In this document: piece by piece, positions 1-13,423 of the stretch
Numbering within the stretch: position 1 is the first letter of the stretch
How the letters are laid out: every line of letters starts with the position of its first letter
Origin: Aldrovandia affinis
Lineage: Eukaryota; Chordata; Actinopteri; Notacanthiformes; Halosauridae
Assembly: GCA_029706075.1 (NCBI GenBank)
Contig: JAINUG010000048.1
Coordinates: 1,730,501-1,794,500, forward strand
Direction of reading: 5' to 3'
Length of the DNA: 64,000 nt
Translations under genes and position numbers: made by a program
The notes under the pieces: model-generated
Databases searched by the model: none
What the model was told of the DNA's origin: nothing
The model's input: only the letters and a program-made list of their open reading frames with translations

Positions 1-1660
1 AATCACATGATTTTTTTCATGGATTCAATCACATGCTCTTGCTCTGACTTGCTGTTACAGATTCCAAATCTATGGAGAACAACCTATGATTTCATCTCAT
101 CTCATCTCATCTTCAGACCTTATTCCTAGTTTGCTGCCTATCCCAGCATGCATTGGGGCGAGAGGCAGGAATACACCCTGACAGGTCGCCAATCCATCCA
201 CTGCACCACCGGGCAATTTAGACTCTCCAATTAGCCCCACTTTGGATGATTTGCAACAAGATTCGAACCCGAGATTTATGCACTGGGGCCCACCTATGGA
301 CAAGCATTTATTGGGGACGGATCTGACAGGTTGGGATCCCAATCTGCGGGTTGGGATCCGGACTTTGGGGTGTGTGTCCATATTATTGTCATTTGAAGTT
401 GTGTTTTATACACATGTTAAACATATACATGAATACACTGTTAAACAGATTCAATTTAACGCCATTGCTTTTACATGCATGCTAATTCCATGTCTATCTC
501 TGAACACCTGTATTGTTAACTACATGCTTACTATCAGAATTCTGTTGTCAGAAGTCAGTTGCATTTCCATGACTCCCATTCATTACATCCAATGACTCAA
601 ATTCAAAGGAAATACATGCACATGCACTGGTTTTTCAGGTACTAGAAAACATATGAAAGTATGAAAGAACAGATGTGCATATTCTTTCTATTCAGCGACA
701 AATAAATTGAATTACCAATGTCTTAACAGCATATTTGAATATATAGACCTGAATCCCATTTATAACAGGTTCTTATCAAAAACAAATTCAAATTTGGTGG
801 GCCGTGGGATTAGAAACGGGTACCATCTGCTTTAATATCAATGAGGCTTAGGCCCAAACATAAAATATGATACAATGCTATGCTATGCAATGCAATTAAT
901 ACATAATTAACAGCATAGGACATGCAAATGAGGGATGCAATATTTCACTGGATATGCACGGTCACTTATTAGCCTTTTTCTGTGATCACAGGACATCATT
1001 AACTTTGATCAAGAACAGCTGCTCAGAATAATGGCTGTTTCTCATTGTTGGCTAATTGTGCTTCAGACGTCCACAGTTTGCTCATAAATTATACTGTTTC
1101 AGTGCAGCAGCCACAAACACAGAAGTAGTGGTCAAAAAACTAAAGATTTCCTGGCAACACGTAGGCAACATTTCACTTTGTCTCAGCTTGCGCCTTCTTT
1201 AATTCCTGCACTATTTCTGGTTACAGCAACTCATAATGAAATCAAATCTGGAGACCTGGGTCCATTTGTCATTTATATAAATACATATATATATATCAAT
1301 ATATAAAAAAGTATAATTTCCTACATTACTTCAAGTGATTTGAGAGAATTCTCCAAGAAACATATTTGTTGCTTATGATTTATAACTGAATGACAGTCAA
1401 AACCATAATATCAAAACAAAACACCCTCTACAGTACATTTTGATGTCTTTTTACCTGCAGAAAGCAAGTGTATTTCCACCAAGTGTGTTTCCACCTCTCC
1501 TTTTGTGACATACCAATAGACATGTGCTTCCTCAACATATAGAATCACATCCTTCATTTTATCCACCAACACAACTACAACCTCACCATACGCACCATTT
1601 CTGAGATAAGCAAGTGCACTTAACCCACGGCCCCAACCCCTCCACTGTCCCCATCCTAAC
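1..1660 (-). other. nrxn2: nrxn2 intron downstream of exon 1661-1983 (partial)
   Basis: AT-rich intronic sequence. The stretch 90-300 resembles the 3' end of a fish LINE (listed separately). No further exon was recognised; the next expected exon (acidic stalk, then transmembrane segment) must lie beyond the left edge. A short (TA)n-like patch is at 1285-1305. I see nothing else definable. Confidence 0.85.
90..300. repeat. LINE 3'-end-like repeat remnant (L2/CR1-type, fish)
   Basis: Contains catctcatctcatcttca, then cccagcatgcattgggg..gaggcagg.atacaccctg and gggcaatttagactctccaa. These are phrases I associate with widespread fish LINE-derived repeats. Divergent and truncated. Family assignment is from memory of such repeats, so moderate confidence. 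Confidence 0.5.
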
Positions 1661-1983
1661 CTGCGTGACGCTGTCCCTCATGGTGGGCGAGCGCTGTTTG
1701 CGGGTGGTGGTTGTGGCCATGGTGGTGGTTGTCTCCATGATTGTGGTGGACATGTCTGCCAGGGGTGTGGTGGAGGTGGTGTCAGTGGTCAGGACGGACG
1801 GCACGTCCCCCACCAGCCTCAGGTTCCCCTCAACCTGCACGTTGGGGTCCCCTTCGGCCGCCAACTTCAGGACCTGCAGCCCGTTGTAGTAGAGGCCAGA
1901 TATCTGACCCTGGAATGGCCGGCCCCTATCCCGACCCCCAATCCTGATGGACGCCTGGCTGTTGAAGATGGTTAACTGTCGAC
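1661..1983 (-). CDS. nrxn2: nrxn2 exon: end of LNS6 and start of the Thr-rich stalk
   Basis: Read on the minus strand, the acceptor is ctctctag and the donor is CAG/gttagg. The exon is 323 nt; it enters in phase 1 and leaves in phase 0. It begins [10 protein letters not shown], continues [20 protein letters not shown] and [11 protein letters not shown] (last strands of the LNS6 beta-sandwich), then a Thr-rich extracellular stalk with [18 protein letters not shown] and finally [11 protein letters not shown]. The motif [13 protein letters not shown] followed by RSPTMRDS matches vertebrate neurexin 2 rather than 1 or 3. The Thr tract is the start of the O-glycosylated stalk; transmembrane and cytoplasmic exons must lie downstream, outside the window. 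The donor at 1660 falls near the region where neurexin splice site 5 variation occurs; no alternative donor is evident here. The exon is probably constitutive, given its strong pyrimidine tract. Confidence 0.96.
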
Positions 1984-2062
1984 CTAGAGAGAGAAAGAGA
2001 GACAGCGAGAGAGAGAGAGAGATGAAAGGAAGAGAGAGAGCGCCGGGAAAATGCATCAGTTT
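1984..2062 (-). promoter_or_regulatory. Strong polypyrimidine tract and 3' splice site of exon 1661-1983
   Basis: On the transcript strand this is almost pure CU repeat. It contains no AG for 77 nt until the acceptor AG at 1985-1984. Such a tract predicts efficient, constitutive acceptor use and offers PTB-type CU-rich binding sites. On the plus strand it appears as a GA microsatellite, so it is likely length-variable between individuals. Confidence 0.75.
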
Positions 2063-2242
2063 CTCTCTCTCTTCATATTCTGGACGCCACCCAGAGGGGA
2101 AGGCAGTTTAGATCACATGGGACTGTTCCTGGTAACACTTCAGAAGACTGGACCTTGCGATGCAGGCACAACAATTACAGAGCTGCACCCGTGACCTGTT
2201 CACCTGCGGTGCCAAATATCCAGCAGTAAAATAGATTGGGAG
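2049..2242. repeat. Intronic duplication, copy A (beside the exon 1661-1983 acceptor)
   Basis: About 194 bp starting near gaaaatgcatcagttt and ending near cagcagtaaaatagattgg. It is nearly identical (about 5 differences by eye) and in the same orientation to 18157-18352. In the transcript it ends about 65 nt before the acceptor of the 1661-1983 exon. I do not recognise it as a known repeat family and see no third copy in the window. Confidence 0.9.
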
Positions 2243-4305
2243 GGAGCAGCATTTGACCCTGGGGATGAGGGCCTAGGAGAGTGCCTTGCATACTTTCAGA
2301 GATGGAATACATTAACAGGGTTTTCGCAGAGCGGCATTGACCCCACTCAGGACCCCAAGCTCCAATCGACCAAACCATTCTATGAATGTAAAAAATGCTT
2401 TTGAGGAAAAAGCTGCTTAATTCAGTGCCGGTTCCCTCCCATTATCACCCATCTGTGTGAGAAAGTGTAATTTGCAAGATCCAGTAATAATGTGTTACCA
2501 GGAGTTGTGTATTCCCCCCCGCTCCCCCTTCTTTGCTGATGTCACTCCGTTTTTTATCATGTCTCTGGGACCCTCCCTGAGGTGCTGGTTTGGCAGCGCA
2601 CCAGGGCAACAGCCCTTAGCTGCTCAGGGGAAATTACAGCGGTGACCTCTGCTCTCTGGCCAGCCGTCTAGGGGAGGAAGAATTACGGGATATTTTTTGG
2701 TGGGAGTGCGTTAAGGAGACACTTGATGAGGTAATTATCGCAGAGGAGAGGCTGAGGAGACTGCTTTATGGACTGATCAATCCCCAGTTGGAGGGAGTGA
2801 AAGGAGCTGATTCCCTCATGTCCGACAGACATGGTAATTGGATCCTGCTTTCTCCCAACTGAACCTGCTGTGCTTCCCTGGCACCCTCACGGGACATGAG
2901 CAACTGACTACTGATTAACAACTGGACAAAGCAGCATGTCCTGTGACCCTTGGTCGCGGTTGAGAAATGTGAGAAATATTCACTGAGACAATTACTGGCT
3001 TAATGAGGTAGAGAGTCATTTCAAGTTATTTTTAAATGAATCATAAACGTAAACTGAGGGGAAATTGACATGAATCATGTCACTATTATATTATTCTGGG
3101 GTTCGTGAAGGGATGATTACCATCCCAGGTAGGACAATTGCTGTAAACATGGGTGTCCCCTTGGGTAACATGTGGTAGAACCTTCCTGTCCTCTGCAGCA
3201 GCTCTGATTCCCTCTTAAGTTCAACAAGGGGATGGGTGGTCCTCATCATGCCAATCAAGAACAAGAATGACCTCACAGTTGAGGGGGTGGGAGGAGGGGG
3301 GAGGGCTGATACTCAGGATACACATCAGCAAAAAAGAGATGGATGGACAAACTGCCCCACTGTGTTTCAACACACACGCATAAACACACGTACACACACA
3401 CACACACATGCACTCGTACCATCCTGTAATGCATCAGATATTGCTCTGGATCCCCCACATGTGTCTGTCAGTGTCTATCTGTCCGCATGTTAAGTCACCC
3501 AGACTAGAGGAGGCAAAGTCTTCGTCCCAGGGGTTTTTCCATTTTTGGGTTGATGCTCACTTTCAGTTTGAACCTTTGAGATCTCTGCCCCGCCATGCCA
3601 GAATCAAGTGCCCCTCACATCCTGCTGTGGTTCCGTGAGAGGATAATACCTATCTGCTCAAAGGGCTCATCAGTCCGTGTGCCATTATCATCAGGCACAT
3701 TGTAAAGAGAATCCTTCTGAGCTGTCACCTATGTTTCCCTCTCCCGTATCTCAGAGTGCACGCTCTGCTTGACGTACTCCGTGTGGCCAAGTCACTCCTG
3801 TGTTTGTGCTTATTAGTTGTTTGTACAATTAGTAATATTATTTGTCAGTACCTAATACAAATAATATTTTTGTTATTTACACATCACAAGTATTTGCAAT
3901 CGCTGAAATGAAAAATATTGAGTAAGAGCTGAAAAAGCGTCATTCACTTTAATGTAAAAAAAAAAAAAAAAAAATGTTTTCCTCTTTTTCCTTAATTTTT
4001 AAGTGCCAGTTGTGGCCCTTAAGTGACTGCTGGGCCACCCGCACCCACAAAACAAACATGCTGGGAGGAGCTAAAGCTGTGGGAACCCTAGAAAACCTGG
4101 CTGATGTAAGCCCACCCTACCCCTGACGGAACAAAGCCCATTGTGTCCCGCTGATGCAGACTCCCATTCGCCACTGAATTTCTGAGATGACTTGATGAAG
4201 ACTATTCTTTCATTGGGTGTTAGGTCACAATTTCTACAATGCATCTTCACTGGGGAAGAGATGTTACACCCCCCTCACCTTTCCCCCTCCTCTAATTCTT
4301 TACTT

Positions 4306-4340
<35 letters not shown>
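4306..4340. repeat. (CT)n microsatellite
   Basis: Uninterrupted CT dinucleotides. Confidence 0.95.
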
Positions 4341-4343
<3 letters not shown>

Positions 4344-5636
4344 CCTCTTGCCTGAATTAGTCAGACAGTTTAATGCGACAGAACCGGGCAGGGGGCCGCA
4401 ATTGGTCAGTGGAGCCCTCAGTGGAGTGGCTTAGGTTTTATTGCACCAATGTGGGAGGCGGCGCCACTGGATTGGTCTCCCAGGCCCTCAGGAAGATTGG
4501 CACTTAATGGATGTGGGTTCTGACTGAGGTGACTGTCTGTGCAGTCATTAAAAAAAACACAACACTCAGTGCTCTCAGTACAAGCACAAGATGCTCTCAG
4601 TAATTAACTACAATTTCGCTCTAGAGTGACTGACATCCCTCTGCGTGGAGGAGCTGGTTTGGGAGTAGGCGCTCCCTCCCTCCCTATCTCTCTCTGACTG
4701 CCTCCCCCCCTCTCTCTCTCTTTCCCTCCCTCTCTTTGCTTCTCGCTTTCTACCACTTCTGAGCTCCAGACAGAGACATAGCAGCTGTGTTACTGGGGAG
4801 AATGTATTTTGGTGGTGTGACTAACATTGTGTTTAGATGTAACAAAAAAAAGGCTACCAGTAGGATAGACTGTGCCAGCAAGGTAATCAAGAATGACAAA
4901 CCAGTTGTGGGGTGTGGTGATAAAAATAGCATGAATAACAATCAGAAAGGAAGAGATAGAGTACAGACTCAGTGACCACAGCATGGCCATTGAGAAAGAC
5001 TGATATACAAAATCATAACTGGAAAGGCTATGTGGTCATGTGGACAAGCCATGTGGTCATGATAGGACAGGTGAGGTACAGAGATGCACCTTCTCCTACA
5101 TTGTGGAAAATACTTTAAATTAAGAAGTGATTATTGTCATATTTTAAAATTATGTATATATTTTTATTTATATATATAATTTTAATTTAATACCATAGCC
5201 TGAGGAGCAAGCATAGGAGTGTATGTGCTTTAAGAGATGTTGGTTTTCAAGTTTCTGTCTAAAATGATGAACGCTAATGTGGAAGCCATCTAGTATTGAC
5301 AGACAATGCAATTTCTGCCCGTGGTAACCCCTAATAAAAATAATAATGTATTTGCTGATCGATTGTATTCCCTATCAGTCGCAAGCAAGCCTTACAAGGC
5401 TATGAAGGGACTTCCTTCAATCCATTCCTATTTATAGAATTTTATCTTGTGATGTAGACATAACAGATATAGTTATGCCAAGATCACAAGATGACTAACT
5501 TGTGATCAAGATCGAACGAGTTTGCAATGTCAAAATAGCCAAATGTTTTCCGAAGGCCTCAACAGACTTCTGTAATTTACCTTGGAAATGATTTATTATT
5601 AATTCATTCCTATTTTTGAATATGAAAATTGCAATT

Positions 5637-5640
<4 letters not shown>

Positions 5641-5668
<28 letters not shown>
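5641..5668. repeat. (GA)n microsatellite
   Basis: Uninterrupted GA dinucleotides. Confidence 0.95.
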
Positions 5669-6675
5669 TGGCAGACAGAAAAGCAGAGTGTGCGACAGAA
5701 AGTGTTGTGTTATAGCCTTGTGACATGGGAGGTGTGGTGAGCCGCACGCACGCGGGAGGAAGTGATAACACTTTCATCGGCCCGAGGGGCAGCTGCATGT
5801 GTCGTTCCCCTCGTGGCTCGCCTCAACATGCCTGTCTCAGATCGAGGATTTGCGGAGTGACAACAGGTACGTCGGTCGCTGAGGCGTTGCGGGTAGGACA
5901 GACTGTTCCTTCACAGAGGAAGCACAGCTGTTCGTTAAAGGATCTCTCACTGCAATGTGTGTATGGCTCGATGCATGAGAGCGCCACGTTCTACCCTCGG
6001 CCAGGCACCTCTACCTTTCAATCTCTTTAGAAATGAAAAGGCAAAAAGTGACGATCCCCCCCCCATCTAATTCATTCGCCCTCTCAAGCAGCCGATACAG
6101 AGGTGATCTCTCAATCGTCGACATGCCATAAACGAGATGGAATCCTTTCTGATAGTTCATCAATACCTTTTTGGTAAAGGATTTATTTTTGCCCTTGTGT
6201 GACAAAATGGCAAAGAGAAAAAATGTCAGAATGGGATGGTAACTTGCAGCAAAACAATGCAATGGTTGCAACAACCATTTATATCCCATCTTATGTACCC
6301 TTCTGATTGGAAGCGGCAGTGTTGTTACTTATTACACACCTATTACTATGACTATTGTGACAGTGGTGTTATGCTTGTCTAGAATAATGTTCAGAATTTT
6401 TTTTTTACGCTATTATATTACATTATTCCTATATTTTCAGGGGTTGCAGTTTGCCGGTGAGCGACTTTAATCCCATTACTGGATCATGAACCATGAGCAT
6501 ATCTCTCACAGAACTATCTCCCATTGGAGAGATAGCAGACTGTATTTCATTGAGGTTGGGACAGTTCTGTTAAAAGCTATACCATTCCATAGAGACTCGG
6601 TCAATGGAAAGAATAGACTGATGGCGCAGATGGTTTTTAATGGGCACGCACTTCATAGTGTGCCAGTGGAAGTGG

Positions 6676-6962
6676 GTGTGTGTGTGTGTGCGGTGCGCAT
6701 GTGTATGTGTATGTGTATGTGTGTGTGTGTGTGGTGTGCATATGTTTGTGTGCGTGTGTGTGTGTGCGGTGTACATGTGTTTGTGCGTGTGTGTGTGTGT
6801 GTGTGTGTGTGCGGTGTGCATGTGTTTGTGTGTGTGTTTGTGTGTGTGCATGTGTGCATGTGTTTGTGTGTGTGTGTGCTGTGTGCATGTGTTTGTGTTT
6901 GTGTTTGTGTGTGTGTGTGTGCGGTGTCCATGTATTTGGGTTTGTGTGTGTGTGTGCATGTG
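6676..6962. repeat. Compound (GT)n array with higher-order unit
   Basis: Tandem GT/TG sequence broken by a recurring unit of the form gcggtgtgcatgtgtttg. Six copies start near 6688, 6732, 6765, 6810, 6875 and 6919. Long open frames occur on both strands here but are pure low-complexity (Cys-Val or His-Thr) and not genes. Confidence 0.9.
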
Positions 6963-6965
6963 TAA

Positions 6966-7160
6966 GGGAGAGAGAAATAGAGAGAGAGAGAGAGAGAGAG
7001 GCAGAGACCAGGGTAGAGACAGGCGAGAGAAAGAGGGAAAGAGAAAAACAGAGAGGAAAGAGAGGAAAAGAGGAAGAGGGAAAGAAGGAGAGAAATATAT
7101 AGGGAGAGGGAAACAGAAAGAGAGAGATAGAGAGAGAGTGAGTGAGAGAGACTTGAAACA
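6966..7160. repeat. GA-rich simple repeat
   Basis: Irregular (GA)n and GGGAAA tract immediately after the GT array. A separate (GA)n run follows at 7411-7438. Together they make a strongly strand-asymmetric purine block. Confidence 0.85.
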
Positions 7161-9040
7161 GATATGTGATGTACAGGAGACAGCAGGAAAAGGAGCAGTA
7201 TTCCAAAGAAGAGCAGACAATTCTGGTATGAACTGGAAGACAGAATAAGACAGGTAAGAATGAGGAAGAGGAAGCAGGAGGGTGGGAGGATTACTCACAA
7301 GAGAGCTGGGAATATAGGGAAGGGAATACAGGCAAGACAAAGAATTGAGAAGAACAGACAGTGAAAGAGAGATAGAGGGAGTAGAAACGTAACAGAGTAG
7401 GTGTAACATGGCTAAGAGAGAGAGAGAGAGAGAGAGAGTTTCATTTCCGAGAGATTTTCAGTTTGTATTATTCTCGACTAATCCTGGAGCTAATCTGCTG
7501 GCAATCATGGGCCATTGTTCGCTCTGAACCACTGAGGTGGATGATATGTGAGCTGTGCTTCACTGACCGGGAGACAAATTCCATGGTTGAACAGACCAAC
7601 TGCTACAGGGAACTGCAATTCAGATGAGCTGGTGGTAATTACGGGTCAGCACTCAAACAAGGCCTTAGGCAGGCAGTGCAGCAAGCTACTAAAGGACCTG
7701 CTAAACCACAGACTTCTTTGTGGATAATGTGAGGAACACTGCCTCTGCAGTCCAGCAGGGGGCGAGGAGGGACCTGACAGTGGTGCCCTCTGTGTCCAAG
7801 GCTGCAGAGGAGAGGCTGTCCTGGGGTCTTGGCGTGTGTGGTCATGACCTGAGCTACTTCAGATCCCAGGATAAGGGACTGCAGAATGCCTGATACACCA
7901 GACACATCTCTTGGCCCGCTAATACCGTTGTCATAATGAAGAAAATACAATTCAAACTTATGGAACGTTTGATACTGAGGTATTTGGGATATAAAACAGC
8001 AACTCCCCCTGCCCCCACCCCAAAGAGGTGTCAAGAATGATTATTTAAATATGTCATAGAACTATAATTTGTATTGGGCGCCCCAGTAGCGGTTACTCCG
8101 CAGCTAAACGCTAATCTTTTAGAAAGAGAACAGGTAAACATTGCAAAAGAATATATGCTGAGGCAAACCAGCTGTGTTACATATTGTATTCTGCCCCTGC
8201 CCCCCACACACTTGGCTTCCCCATCATCATGTTGTAAAATTGTATGCTGCTGGCTTGGCTAGTGCACTAAAAGCTAGGTACCTATATGCATATCTATTAA
8301 TATTATGGCCAGCGGTGACCCTTTATCATTTTTGATAATTTGCCAGCTGGTTAGCTTTGTATTTACATTCTAGTGTGGTCCGCAGTGACAGTGAAATATA
8401 TATTTTTGTTCTGGTAGGTCACTTTCCATGACAAGTAATAGCACATGGATTATTTATATTTTATGTGACGGGGTGATTAATTGTGCGTACAATGCAAAAT
8501 ATTTCTGAGGGAGCTCCATGGGCTACATTAAATCTTCGCCACCAATTAATGCACAGTGTCATAAAGGTTGCAAAAGATAATAGCTAGAGAACCCGGTGGA
8601 TGAAGTGACAATGAAAGACAGATAAGGAAATGAACATTCTAATTCCCATTAATGAATATATTTGTCAGATGAAGATGGTTGCTTTGAAATTATGATTATG
8701 AGCAAGATTGTGATCACCTTGGAAAACATTAATGATTGGATTTATTTAATTATTGTATGGCCTGGCAGCTATCTGCTCATGTTGTATGTCATCTCCTGGT
8801 GTGTAGGATCTGATTATCTTTTGAAAGTATGAAGGGGCAGTCCCTTTAGCAGGCAAGTAGGCTAGCACAAAGGCTTTAAATTTGATGCGAGCTGTTACAA
8901 GTAGCCAGTGGAGGGCAGTGAGAAGAGCAGGTGACGTGGGAGTATTTCAGAAGGCTATAAGAAGGGGATATAGTGAATAGCTACAGGATAAGTGCAGGCA
9001 TGATTACACGTGCACATACATTAATGTCACTGCCTCCACG

Positions 9041-9120
9041 TAATATAATATAATATAATATATGCCATTTAGCAGACGCTTTTATCCAAAGCGACTTACA
9101 GTAGTGAATGCATACATTTT
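9041..9120 (-). repeat. V-SINE tail fragment with (TATAA)n end
   Basis: On the minus strand it reads gtaagtcgctttggataaaagcgtctgctaaatg-type sequence (split here as gtaagtcgctttgga and taaaagcgtctgctaaatg), the conserved 3' tail of fish V-SINEs, followed by a simple TATAA repeat. The tRNA-like head is missing, so it is a 5'-truncated or decayed copy. Confidence 0.7.
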
Positions 9121-10183
9121 TCAGTATAAGTGGGAAGTGAAAGTGATAGGGTGGAAGTAATATTTTGATGCTCTGCTTTGTTCCACTCCCCTTGAGTGAA
9201 GCTGTTTGGGACGATGAGGTTTTTGGCCACGATCGATGAGTAACCTGGGTGGGAGCACACCAAGCCTGACGTTTCACACCAGACCTTTCCTGCCCATCAC
9301 TCACTTTTCCAGACAGGATTTGCTCGAGATCTTAAGCACTGAAGCTTCAGTTTTTGAACAAGCACGCTGACAAAGTTGATTATGAAGTGGGCAGCCGTTA
9401 TCTCCTTCGCACACGGTGCTTGTAATTAAGCGTTCCGCTTTTGCACAGAAGTGGATGATTTCGTGATGGTCTGAGTTAATTGTGTTTGACAAAGGAGGCG
9501 AGAGGAAAAACACACCATGACTTTCGAGTAAAAGGACTGCGTGAGCAGCTTCCAGGGGCTGGAGGGGAGGAGACTGTCAGAGGTGAACAGCTGTCACTGA
9601 ATCACACATCCTCCTGTAACTCCAGAAAGAGGAAACACCTTCCCATGAGGAGGTTGAGACAGTGGCGAACATGCTATTCTGTGAACCAAGTCACGGGTGT
9701 TTTTTTTTTGAAATGTTAATGTATTTTGCACAGTAAAATCATACATTCTGGTGTTAGTGTATTATCACAGACCGTGGTTCTCTAAACTCTATTACACAAT
9801 AAATTATGGAATGCGTATCATTACACTGTAAAACGTGTGTAATGTGTGTGTCACTTACACAATATTTTATTTTATTTATTCTTATTTTCTTTCTCTTTTT
9901 CTTTTACTGTGTTTGTATTGTATTTCTTTTACTGTATTTATATTGTTATTATTGCTATTATGTATTTATCCACGTTTTATTATGCTTCTTGTTATAGTCT
10001 TTCTGGAAGGCAATTTGAACACAATGTATGAAAGGGCCATATCAATAAATAAATAATTAAAAATGTATTGTGGAGTACATACATAAAATAAAATCCACAA
10101 AAGTGAGGATAATTTATATATTTTCATATACAGTATACTGTATACAGGAGTAATAATACTCTTATGTATATCATTACACAATA

Positions 10184-10237
10184 GTACTACTACTACTACT
10201 ACTACTACTACCACTACTACTATTACTACTACTATTA
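10184..10237. repeat. (ACT)n trinucleotide microsatellite
   Basis: About 18 near-perfect ACT/TAC units with a few C or T interruptions. Confidence 0.95.
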
Positions 10238-13200
10238 ATAAGGATGGGTAATTTACCTCAACCACCCATAATGTGTAACTAATTAATTTAATTGGGGGAT
10301 GTTCAGATGTCCAAATTGAGAGAGCCAGATTGGGAATGTAGCATACAAATATGCTCAGGTATTAAACATTCAATTCATATTCATATTTTATTGGGTTGGG
10401 TCTAGCATCAGAAACGAGCAGAAACAAATGCGAGCAACAACAGTGATGTAACACCTTGACATGCTGTGCTGTTCCCTTCAGTTCCCATTGCAGCACTCCT
10501 GACCTGCTTTTGCCTTTACCGGCAAACTGGACTGAGTTTGGCTGTAATCAGCAAGAGACAGACAAACAAACGCATTGAGGGGTGTCCTGGGGGATTGATG
10601 CTCGCAGCTGAACCACAGGTCTGAAATCTGAGCAATAAGACCTGGGTCATGGTTTGGAGCCGTATCTGAGGCGGAGATGAGTCGATGAGACCTGAGCTGA
10701 AAGCTGTGGTATTGAATGGAAGAGCTTGATCGCTCTCTACTGGGGGAAAAGGTTTTGTCCATTAAGTCATTAAAGGCTGAATAGAGTCATTAAATTGCGA
10801 ATGCAGACACTGCACACAATTCCATTGAACGCTGCCTCCCTGCCCCCCAACCCCCTCCTGTTCCCAAACGCCCCTTCCCTCTAGTTTAACGATCCCAGGA
10901 TGTAGTGCATCCTTCTGAGCTGTAATTACCATCCAGTGCTCTGAATTTTTCCGGTCTGGCTTTTTTTCTTCACAGCGGATAAAGATGCAGGAGGTGGTGG
11001 GATAAATATACCTCACCTGCCAAAAAGCTGAAATCAATTTTTGCTGGTTAATGCAATGTGTTTTCCTTTTGGAGATACTGAGGCTATTTCTTTAAAAAAA
11101 ACATTGTTTGCAAGTCTTAAGCACTCGATTTTAGCTACAGAGCAAAATGTATTGAGTTTTGCTGGGGCTGGGGGGGAAGAGAGGGTAATTAAAAGAATAG
11201 TAAATATTAGTTTGCTAAAATTCCCCCCCACCATCCCCCATCCACTGTGTACCTCAAAGTCCTTAAGCAAGAATACAAGAAAAGCAAATACATCGAAGTA
11301 AGTGTTTGTGGAGATCTGGGGTTTGAGGAAGGCTTAGTTGTTGCTTTTCCATTTAAGAATTTTTAAGGGGTCTTGTTGCTGTGCTATCCCCAACAATGTC
11401 TCCTCCATTGATTGCACAAGCTGGGGTGACATTTGCCTCTTCTAGTCTAGGTGAATAACTTTTGAGTGTCCGGTCCATAACGGTAGAGCTCATGTCAAAG
11501 TTACAGAATGTGTGTGTGTGTGTGTGTGTGTGTGAGGGAGGGGGGTCCTGAAAGCAAGATTGAGCATTAGCATACAGCCTGGGATATTTGTAAAGGATCC
11601 TGGGGGATAAGTTCTCATTTTTGGGCCCACCTCCACAGATCTCCAGGCCAGAACATTCAGGCTTCCATAAATAAACAAGCCAGGCTGCTTACTTGTGATA
11701 AGCCACTCCCCTTCCATGTCAGTCATCTTAGGGGGGAGGGGCTTATACATATTCAATGCTCTACTATACATTTTTTCATTGATCATTCATTCACACATAC
11801 ACTTTGATTAAGAAAAGCCTGAAAGAAATGAGAACACATCAATGGATACAACCACTGTTGAAACAATAAATGTTAAAGGGACCTTGTTCTACGATTAGGT
11901 TTTTATCAAAAATGCATCAAGGCTGCAGAAAAAATCATCCAAAAATGTCAAAATGAGAAGAAAACATATTTAATTAAAGCTATGCATATTTTGGGTTTGT
12001 CTTTAATCTAGCACATTATTGTTTTCAGTCAAGAAATCCTTTTAACCCTCTGAGTTCATTTTCTTTTGAGCTTTTGAGAGATAGAGAGATAGGGAGATAG
12101 GGGATAGGTTGTCAGGCTTCACTTTATACAAAGGGTTACGATTTATTTAGCTGTTTATTGATGCGTTTATTTATGGTCCTTTCTTTTACACTTTAATCCC
12201 TACAAGGCTTCCTCAGAGAGAACAGAAATCGAAGGTTTATTTTCCCAATTGCCATTTGTTAGATGAGTTTAAAAGCAGAGTTAAATCTGGGGGTGTCTTT
12301 GTCCAGGGTTGGTGGGGGGTTAGTTAGGGTTTCCATGGATAAGTGTGCACTAAAAAATGTGATGCGTATCAAAGTGTGTTTATTGTGTGTCTGTGTGTGT
12401 GTGTGTGTTTGGAGGGGGGCTGGTGTCAATAAGGACCATGCAGCCTAAAATGTTAATCTGGAATACAGGAAATCTGGAGCAGAAATTAGCAGCAGGCATT
12501 GTACCTTATTTCACACTGGGTACTTGCACATGCACCAGAGTGCCATTCCCATTACAAGAGGAATAACATGGCCATGTTGGAAATGAGGGAGGTGATGGCA
12601 AACCAGCGCAGACCAATGAAGGGTGGCTGTAAAACTTGTTTAGCCAATGCAGTATTCATGAGTTAGAAGGGAGTATGGGGGTCAGCTTGTAGATCTTTAA
12701 GGAAGGAAGGGACTGCAATCACCTGTATACACCCTTTTCTGAGTGTTTGTCTCCATCATAATAATTGTGGAGGAGTTTACAGAGAATGCTGTGAGCTGTG
12801 GGGATTGAACCAATGGGTTTGTCAGAATACTATTTCCGTGAAAAGCAGACTGTTTTCACTAGTTCCATATGGTTTGTGCAACTCTATGCGATACACAAGA
12901 TCTGTTTTTATCTCCAGTAAAATGGGGTCCACACCCTTTGTTTGACTGACCTTCTATAACAAAGGGCAATAATTCTAGAAAGGCTGCAGACCCTTAAGAT
13001 TAACTAGGTGTCAGAGTAGGTTGATGGAACATACTTCCCTGCACTTCTATATTCCAGACAGGGGACTTGGCACCATTAGTGTGACATGTGACAAATAGAT
13101 TTTGGGCTGGGCTCGTGCCTGGATGTACAGAATGCTGTGTTAGTTGTGTGGGTGTTGAAGTGTCGTAGGGAGGGGAAGAAATGGTTTTCCAATGCTGTTT

Positions 13201-13423
13201 GTCATGTGTGAAGTTACACCCCCTTCCCCATGGCCCATACACCCCCAATTCTGCCCTGTGTGTGTGTGCTTTTGGGTTTCTGATGGGGGGAGGGGCAGAG
13301 ATTATTTGGGGTTGACAGCCCATGGTGGTTAGGATTAGAGTTTGTTATGCTGTTAGGTGGTTAAATTCTGCTTTATTCCAGTTAATCCTGTCTGTTTTTA
13401 GATCATTGTCAAACATGCTTTAA

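Noticed and set aside
6486-7409. Long open frames on both strands (up to 279 codons) over the GT/GA repeats
   Set aside because: Composition is purely the translated microsatellite (Cys-Val, His-Thr, Arg-Glu); no start context, domain or non-repeat content.
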